Assembly: GCA_913058555.1 (NCBI GenBank)
Contig: CAJXRJ010000206.1
Location: 1-10,474, forward strand
Direction of reading: 5' to 3'
DNA length: 10,474 bases
Origin: an uncultured bacterium
GTDB taxonomy: Bacteria; Planctomycetota; UBA1135; GCA-002686595
Both the position numbers and the translations under genes were made by a program. Of this stretch, positions 6,868 through 10,474 are shown piece after piece. The stretch's first letter is position 1. Each line of letters begins with the position of its first letter. Under the pieces are notes generated by a model. The model was not told the origin of the DNA and did no database searches. It was given only the letters and a program-made list of their open reading frames with translations.

Positions 6868-8831
6868 GCTTTCGGTCCGGAGCGAAGCTCGTCGAGGATC
6901 GTCGAATCCTCGAGGGTGGTCGTGTCCTGGGTGATCTCTTCGCCCGCCGCAATCGCCCGCAGGAGCCTGCGCATGATCTTGCCGCTGCGAGTCTTCGGAA
7001 GGCGGGTCGTGACGCGGATCTCAGCCGGCCGCGCCAGCTTGCCAATCTCTTGGGCAACGTGATCTTTGAGGGCCTGGGCCACCGCCTCGGCTTCGCCGGC
7101 TTCCCCCTGGGGAATGACGAAGGCGACGATCGCTTCACCCGTGAGGTCGTCGGGGCGCGCGACCACCGCGGCCTCAACCACGGCGTCATGGCTCACGAGG
7201 GCGCTTTCGATTTCCATGGTCGAAAGGCGGTGTCCCGACACGTTCAGGACATCGTCCACGCGGCCGAGGATCCAGAAGTTGCCTTCTGCGTCCTTGCGCG
7301 CGCCGTCGCCGGGGAAATACGTCAACGGCCACTTCGACCAATAGGTCTCGAGGAAACGTTTCTCGTCGCCCCAGATCCCGCGCAGCATGCTGGGCCAGGG
7401 ACGGCGAAGGGCTAAAAGCCCCCCCATTCCGTCGGGGACTTCACGGCCTTCCTCGTCGAGGATGACGGCGTCCACCCCGAAGAACGGCAAGGTCGCAGAC
7501 CCGGGCTTCGTGGCCGAGACACCGGGAATGGGCGTCAGCATGATCGAGCCCGTTTCCGTCTGCCACCAGGTATCGACGATCGGGCATCGCCCGCCACCGA
7601 CCTTGTCCCGGTACCACATCCAAGCGGAAGGGTTGATGGGCTCGCCCACCGTGCCGAGGAGGCGCAGCTTCGAAAGGTCATGTCGCTCCACATGCTCGTC
7701 GCCCCACTTCATGAACGCGCGGATCGCTGTGGGCGCCGTATAGAAGATGGTGACGCCGTGCTTTTCGCACAGCTCCCAGAAGCGGCCTTCGTGGGGCGCG
7801 TTAGGCGCTCCTTCGTACATGACCATCGTCGCGCCGTTCGCAAGCGGCCCGTAGACGATGTAGCTGTGCCCCGTGATCCAACCGACATCCGCCGTGCACC
7901 AGTAGACGTCGTCCTCCTGGAGATCGAAGACGTACTTCGTGGAGAGGTACGCCCCCACCAGGTATCCCGCGGTGGAGTGCACAATGCCCTTGGGCTTGCC
8001 CGTGGAGCCCGACGTGTAGAGCAGGAAGAGAACGTCCTCCGACTGCATGGGCTCGGGGGCACATTCCGCATCCACGCCCTCGAGGGCTTCGTGAAGCCAA
8101 ACGTCCCGGGCCGGGTCCCAGGCCACCGCGTTCTCCGTGCGCTTGACGCAGAGCACGGTCTTGACCCTTGGCTGGTCCTTGATCGCCTCGTCCACGGCAG
8201 GCTTCAACGGCAGCACGCTTCCGCGTCGCCAGCCACCGTCGGCGGTGATGACCGCGCAGCAGTCCCCATCGGCAATGCGGTCCTGGAGTGAGGCCGCGGA
8301 GAAGCCGCCGAAGACCACCGAGTGGATCGCCCCAATGCGCGCGCAGGCGAGCATCGCCATGGCCGCCTCGGGGATCATCGGCATGTAGATCGCGACCCGG
8401 TCGCCTTTCCCAATGCCACGGGCCTTGAGGACGTTCGCGAAGCGACAAACCTCGGTGTGGAGCTCGGCGTAGGTGAAGGTCCGGTTGTCCCCCGGCTCCC
8501 CCTCCCAGATCAGAGCCGTCTTGTTGGCGCGCTCCGTATCGAGGTGCTGGTCGAGGCACACGTGGCTCGCGTTGATTTCGCCGCCCCTGAACCACTCGAC
8601 CCCAGGACCACGGGACTGGGCCCCATCCGGTCCCGTGAGAACCTCGTCAAAGGGCCGTAGCCACGGGAGCTCCTTGGCAACGCCCCCCCAGAACGCGCTT
8701 GGGTCCTCGATCGATTGTTTGTGCAGTCGCGCATACTCATCGCCGTCGCCCAGGCGGGCGGCGGCGCGGAATGAATCGGACGGGGGAAAGGCTCGCGATT
8801 CCGCGAGGACAGACTCGATCTCTTGGCTCAT
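6864..8831 (-). CDS. acs: Acetyl-CoA synthetase (AMP-forming acetate:CoA ligase)
   Basis: The 655-residue product has the normal length and the complete motif set of bacterial AcsA. It makes acetyl-CoA from acetate, ATP and CoA through acetyl-AMP in the cytoplasm. Seen in order: a typical N-terminal acetyl-CoA synthetase region with FWGGVAKEL (47-55), FGGFSAASLQDRI (174-186), the ATP loop YTSGSTGKPKG (272-282), DVGWITGHSYIVYGPL (315-330), VGEPINPSAWMWY (395-407), the acetate-pocket motif TWWQTETG (421-428; the second Trp, W423, limits the acyl chain in known Acs enzymes), GDGARKD (508-514), the hinge GRVDDVLNVSGHR (523-535) and the catalytic lysine in PKTRSGKIMRR (K618). This lysine motif is the site that protein acetyltransferases modify in other bacteria. 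The only ATG in good agreement with homologues is at 8831; its ribosome binding site is weak. It is the first gene of the minus-strand operon, with a 4-bp overlap to the cytochrome gene. No residue defect was seen. Confidence 0.97.
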   Translation of the reverse strand: MSQEIESVLAESRAFPPSDSFRAAARLGDGDEYARLHKQSIEDPSAFWGGVAKELPWLRPFDEVLTGPDGAQSRGPGVEWFRGGEINASHVCLDQHLDTERANKTALIWEGEPGDNRTFTYAELHTEVCRFANVLKARGIGKGDRVAIYMPMIPEAAMAMLACARIGAIHSVVFGGFSAASLQDRIADGDCCAVITADGGWRRGSVLPLKPAVDEAIKDQPRVKTVLCVKRTENAVAWDPARDVWLHEALEGVDAECAPEPMQSEDVLFLLYTSGSTGKPKGIVHSTAGYLVGAYLSTKYVFDLQEDDVYWCTADVGWITGHSYIVYGPLANGATMVMYEGAPNAPHEGRFWELCEKHGVTIFYTAPTAIRAFMKWGDEHVERHDLSKLRLLGTVGEPINPSAWMWYRDKVGGGRCPIVDTWWQTETGSIMLTPIPGVSATKPGSATLPFFGVDAVILDEEGREVPDGMGGLLALRRPWPSMLRGIWGDEKRFLETYWSKWPLTYFPGDGARKDAEGNFWILGRVDDVLNVSGHRLSTMEIESALVSHDAVVEAAVVARPDDLTGEAIVAFVIPQGEAGEAEAVAQALKDHVAQEIGKLARPAEIRVTTRLPKTRSGKIMRRLLRAIAAGEEITQDTTTLEDSTILDELRSGPKA

Positions 8832-8843
8832 GGCAATCCGTGT

Positions 8844-8874
8844 GAGGGCCCCGTCATTCTATAGGGGGGCCCTC
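8844..8874 (-). promoter_or_regulatory. Candidate acs promoter bracketed by a 9-bp perfect inverted repeat
   Basis: In the gap between the divergent acs and methyltransferase genes, GAGGGCCCC (8844-8852) and GGGGCCCTC (8866-8874) form a perfect inverted repeat around a 13-base spacer. On the minus strand the spacer contains TATAGAAT (8863-8856), a good -10 candidate about 25 bases before the acs ATG and the only AT-rich patch close to it. No good -35 box was found. The repeat could be an operator or, if transcription starts further upstream, a leader hairpin. Confidence 0.35.
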
Positions 8875-8956
8875 CCGGATCGAAGGGACCTCATGGGCAT
8901 GGACAAGGAAGAGGTGCCCTGAACGCCTGGCCTTCTTTATCCTTCTGCCCACCACC

Positions 8957-9781
8957 ATGAGCGATTCCAACACCACCGGCTACCTCCACGGCTTCAGCCA
9001 GAAGGAAGAGGCCCGCCTCCGGCGCCAGGCGCGCATCGTCGAATACCGAATTCACGGGACCCTGCCGTTCCAGCGCACGCGCCATTTGCTGGAGGTGGGT
9101 TCCGGCGTAGGAGCGCAGACGGAAATCCTCCTGCGACACTTTCCCGACCTTCACGTTACTAGCGTCGAGGCTTCGGAGCACAACCTCGACGCCGCGAGGA
9201 AGTATCTCGCGGATCAGCCCTGGCTCCAGGGCCGATTCGAAGCGACCCACGGGGATGCACACGCCCTCGACTTCCCGGCGGACTCCTTCGACGGAGCCTT
9301 CCTGTGCTGGATTCTCGAGCACGTCAGAGATCCCGCACGGGTGCTGTCGGAGGTCCGCCGCACCCTGCGCCCCGGCTCCCCGGTGGTGGTCAACGAAGTT
9401 CAGAACGCCAGCTTCTTGCTGAGCCCCTACAGCCCCCAGATGCTCCGCTACTGGGGCGCCTTCAACGACCACCAGTTCGAGCTGGGCGGCGACCCCTTCA
9501 TCGGGGCCAAGCTGGGCAACCTGCTCCAACGAGTGGGATTCAGGGATATTGAAACCCGCGTCTGCACCATCCTCCTCGATAACCGCCGCCCGGCGGAGCG
9601 CGCGGAGTTCCTGGAGTTCTGGTCGGACCTCCTGCTCTCCGGCTGCGACGAGCTGCTGGACGCGGGCAAGGTCGACCAAGAGACCATCGACGGCATGACG
9701 AAGGAGCTCAGGGACGTGGCCCGGGACCCGGACGCCGTCTTCTACTACTCATTCATCCAGGCACGGGCCCGCACGTCGTAG
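8957..9781 (+). CDS. Class I SAM-dependent methyltransferase, substrate unknown
   Basis: The 274-residue protein has the Rossmann-type methyltransferase core: motif I LLEVGSGVG (44-52) that binds SAM, an acidic residue at the end of strand 2 (VEAS, E71) for the ribose, GDAHALDFP (99-107) with the motif around the adenine, and the post-motif LEHVRDPARVLSEVRRTLRPG (from L120) typical of Methyltransf_11/UbiE-like enzymes. The N-terminal TTGYLHGFSQKEEARLRRQA resembles a conserved opening of a bacterial methyltransferase subgroup of unknown substrate. No signal peptide or membrane segment is visible, so it is probably cytoplasmic. It diverges from acs over 125 bp and is followed by no gene close enough to form an operon, so the context does not reveal its substrate. 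The ATG at 8957 has no clear Shine-Dalgarno; it is chosen because the conserved YLHGFS segment begins a few residues after it. Confidence 0.88.
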   Translation: MSDSNTTGYLHGFSQKEEARLRRQARIVEYRIHGTLPFQRTRHLLEVGSGVGAQTEILLRHFPDLHVTSVEASEHNLDAARKYLADQPWLQGRFEATHGDAHALDFPADSFDGAFLCWILEHVRDPARVLSEVRRTLRPGSPVVVNEVQNASFLLSPYSPQMLRYWGAFNDHQFELGGDPFIGAKLGNLLQRVGFRDIETRVCTILLDNRRPAERAEFLEFWSDLLLSGCDELLDAGKVDQETIDGMTKELRDVARDPDAVFYYSFIQARARTS

Positions 9782-9796
9782 TCGGGGCGCCCAAAA

Positions 9797-9879
9797 ACGA
9801 GCACTTTTCCTGAGGAAGGGCTTCAGGATCCTGGGCAGATGCCGATGACTACCTTGCCCTCATGGTTCCTCGTGAACCT
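9797..9879 (+). other. Structured intergenic stretch before the terminator (3' UTR or possible small RNA)
   Basis: Between the methyltransferase stop and the terminator several short complementary arms follow one another: CTTTTCC/GGAAGGG around TGA (9803-9819, with two G-U pairs), the palindrome CAGGATCCTG (9824-9833), GGGCA/TGCCC (9833-9837 with 9855-9859) and GGTTC/GAACC (9864-9868 with 9874-9878). Some of these exclude each other. Together with the terminator they could be a 3' UTR or a small RNA of about 120 nt. I recognise no known RNA family, and no promoter is evident. Confidence 0.25.
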
Positions 9880-9920
9880 GGCTCCTCCCGAATCCCCTCT
9901 CGGGAGGAGCCTCTTTTTTT
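9880..9920 (+). terminator. Strong intrinsic terminator downstream of the methyltransferase gene
   Basis: GGCTCCTCCCGA (9880-9891) and TCGGGAGGAGCC (9900-9911) form a perfect 12-bp stem with an 8-base loop, followed by TCTTTTTTT (9912-9920). This is a textbook Rho-independent terminator on the plus strand, about 100 bp after the methyltransferase stop. It separates that gene from the small gene that starts at 9994. Confidence 0.93.
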
Positions 9921-9993
9921 ATCTCCTGAGAAGCGGCGCGCGCCGGGCGAATGCCCCGACCCCGGATCGCCGGCCCGGATCCCCAAGCGACCC

Positions 9994-10152
9994 ATGAACG
10001 ACTCCCACGAGACGTCTTCCGAAACGGAATCCACCGAAGTTCGCCGCGTCCAAGTGGTCGCCCGCTGGAACTCCTGGGTGCACGTCTACGACCCGGCCAG
10101 CGGCCTGCTGCAATGGGTCAACTTGGAAGAGGCCCCGTACGCGCCGGCCTGA
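9994..10152 (+). CDS. Small hypothetical protein, 52 residues
   Basis: The frame from the ATG at 9994 to the TGA at 10150-10152 encodes 52 residues. The first 16 are polar and rich in Ser, Thr and Glu (MNDSHETSSETESTEV); the rest (RRVQVVARWNSWVHVYDPAS and GLLQWVNLEEAPYAPA) has alternating hydrophobic residues, three tryptophans and a Y-D-P-x-S-G turn, suggesting a small beta-sheet domain rather than random translation. No signal peptide, membrane segment, cysteine pair or known motif is visible, and I do not recognise a family. The same frame is open further upstream to an ATG at 9862, but that start would run through the terminator at 9880-9920, so 9994 is preferred. The ribosome binding site is weak and no promoter is obvious. 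It is followed by a terminator-like hairpin, which favours an independent small gene. Confidence 0.5.
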   Translation: MNDSHETSSETESTEVRRVQVVARWNSWVHVYDPASGLLQWVNLEEAPYAPA

Positions 10153-10159
10153 TCGAATT

Positions 10160-10187
10160 GAAATCCCGGCCTTTCTCCGGGTTTCTT
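10160..10187 (+). terminator. Weaker terminator-like hairpin after the small gene
   Basis: CCCGG (10165-10169) pairs with CCGGG (10177-10181) around a 7-base loop; GAAA before and TTTC after can extend the stem past a single bulged T. TTTCTT follows. It lies 8 bp past the stop of the 52-residue gene, the right place for its terminator, but the stem is short and the T-tract is interrupted. Confidence 0.45.
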
Positions 10188-10286
10188 GCCCCGACTCCCG
10201 GCGCCCTCCGGAATTGCTGTCATGAGCAAAGCCGGAGCCAGCATGGTTCCCCCCAGGCTTCTCGCCGTTTTGAACCACTGCGGTCC

Positions 10287-10312
10287 CGAATCTCACGCCC
10301 CCCCGAGATTCG
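10287..10312. repeat. 8-bp perfect inverted repeat with C-rich loop in the non-coding right end
   Basis: CGAATCTC (10287-10294) and GAGATTCG (10305-10312) are perfect reverse complements around a 10-base loop that is almost all C. There is no T-run after it. The surrounding stretch 10188-10433 otherwise holds no gene, RNA or repeat that I can support apart from a 9-bp direct repeat GGAAGGTGC (10324-10332 and 10356-10364). Confidence 0.35.
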
Positions 10313-10433
10313 CCGTGCGCGCCGGAAGGTGCCCCTTATGAAGTGAACGCAAGAAGGAAGGTGCGAAGGGGTCCCCAGGACTCCGTACGAGCAGGACGCA
10401 CCGCGCGAAGATCGACCCCCCAACGCCCACCCC

Positions 10434-10474
10434 CTGTCTCTTATACACATCTGACGCTGCCGACGATATGCAGT
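10434..10474 (+). other. Illumina Nextera adapter plus 8-base i5 index (sequencing artefact)
   Basis: Bases 10434-10452 are the 19-bp Tn5 mosaic end (CTGTCTCTTATACACATCT), followed by the rest of the Nextera Read 1 side adapter in reverse complement (GACGCTGCCGACGA, 10453-10466). The last 8 bases, TATGCAGT, are the reverse complement of the common i5 index ACTGCATA. This is library sequence and not genome; the native sequence ends at 10433 at the latest. A minus-strand open frame that starts here with MCIRDR is the well-known spurious peptide from this adapter. Confidence 0.98.

Noticed and set aside
8899..8922. Seven-codon frame (MDKEEVP) upstream of the methyltransferase gene, as a leader peptide
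   Set aside because: Very short, no regulatory codons and no attenuator hairpin following it.
9864..9878. GGTTCCTCGTGAACC as a possible tRNA T-arm
   Set aside because: The loop has 5 bases instead of 7 and there is no acceptor, D or anticodon stem around it.
9862..9993. Upstream extension of the 52-residue gene to an ATG at 9862
   Set aside because: The extension would cross the strong terminator at 9880-9920 and its residues are low-complexity Pro/Arg/Glu.
9839..9997. Plus-strand 52-codon frame (MPMTTLPSWFLV...) whose stop overlaps the start of the 9994 gene as ATGA
   Set aside because: It runs through the whole terminator hairpin and its T-run (giving LFFY), and its second half is Arg/Pro-rich like a shadow frame.
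10222..10341. Plus-strand 39-codon frame MSKAGASMVPPRLL...
   Set aside because: No Shine-Dalgarno at a good distance, no recognisable protein character, and it spans the inverted repeat; too weak to call.
10220..10450. Minus-strand open frame of 76 codons beginning MCIRDR
   Set aside because: Its start codon and first residues come from the Nextera adapter; the native part has no protein-like composition.

Overview
The window is GC-rich, densely coded bacterial DNA and looks like a planctomycete (PVC group). The evidence is a DUF1553 gene followed by a DUF1501 gene, plus a very long secreted multiheme cytochrome c with a PA14 domain next to a sorbosone-dehydrogenase-like propeller; these combinations are characteristic of Planctomycetes and some Verrucomicrobia. 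I cannot place it below phylum. The right end carries an Illumina Nextera adapter and an 8-base index, so this is the end of a draft contig and not a biological boundary.

Left, plus strand: the 3' part of a DUF1553 gene (cut by the window start) overlaps by 4 bp a complete DUF1501 gene with a twin-arginine-like signal. Together they form a typical secreted planctomycete pair of uncertain biochemical function. A long hairpin sits at the point where this unit meets the next one.

Centre, minus strand, reading right to left: acetyl-CoA synthetase (8831 to 6864), a 1029-residue five-heme cytochrome c with PA14 domain (6867 to 3778), and a secreted sorbosone-dehydrogenase-like beta-propeller protein (3784 to 2225). 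Each gene overlaps the next by 4 or 7 bp, so they are very probably one operon with coupled translation. A plausible reading is oxidation of a sugar or other organic substrate outside the cytoplasm with electrons passed to the cytochrome, next to cytoplasmic acetate activation; the functional link is inference.

Right, plus strand: a SAM-dependent methyltransferase gene diverges from acs across a 125-bp gap. About 100 bp after its stop lies an excellent intrinsic terminator (9880-9920), preceded by a stretch with several small hairpins. A 52-codon gene of unknown function follows (9994-10152), then a weaker terminator-like hairpin, about 250 bp with no convincing gene, and the adapter (10434-10474).

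No tRNA, rRNA, CRISPR array, insertion sequence or phage gene was seen. The most unusual points are the missing methionine at the usual ligand position of the first two heme domains, the dense acidic insert in the cytochrome, the acs-cytochrome-propeller operon, and the structured region before the terminator.
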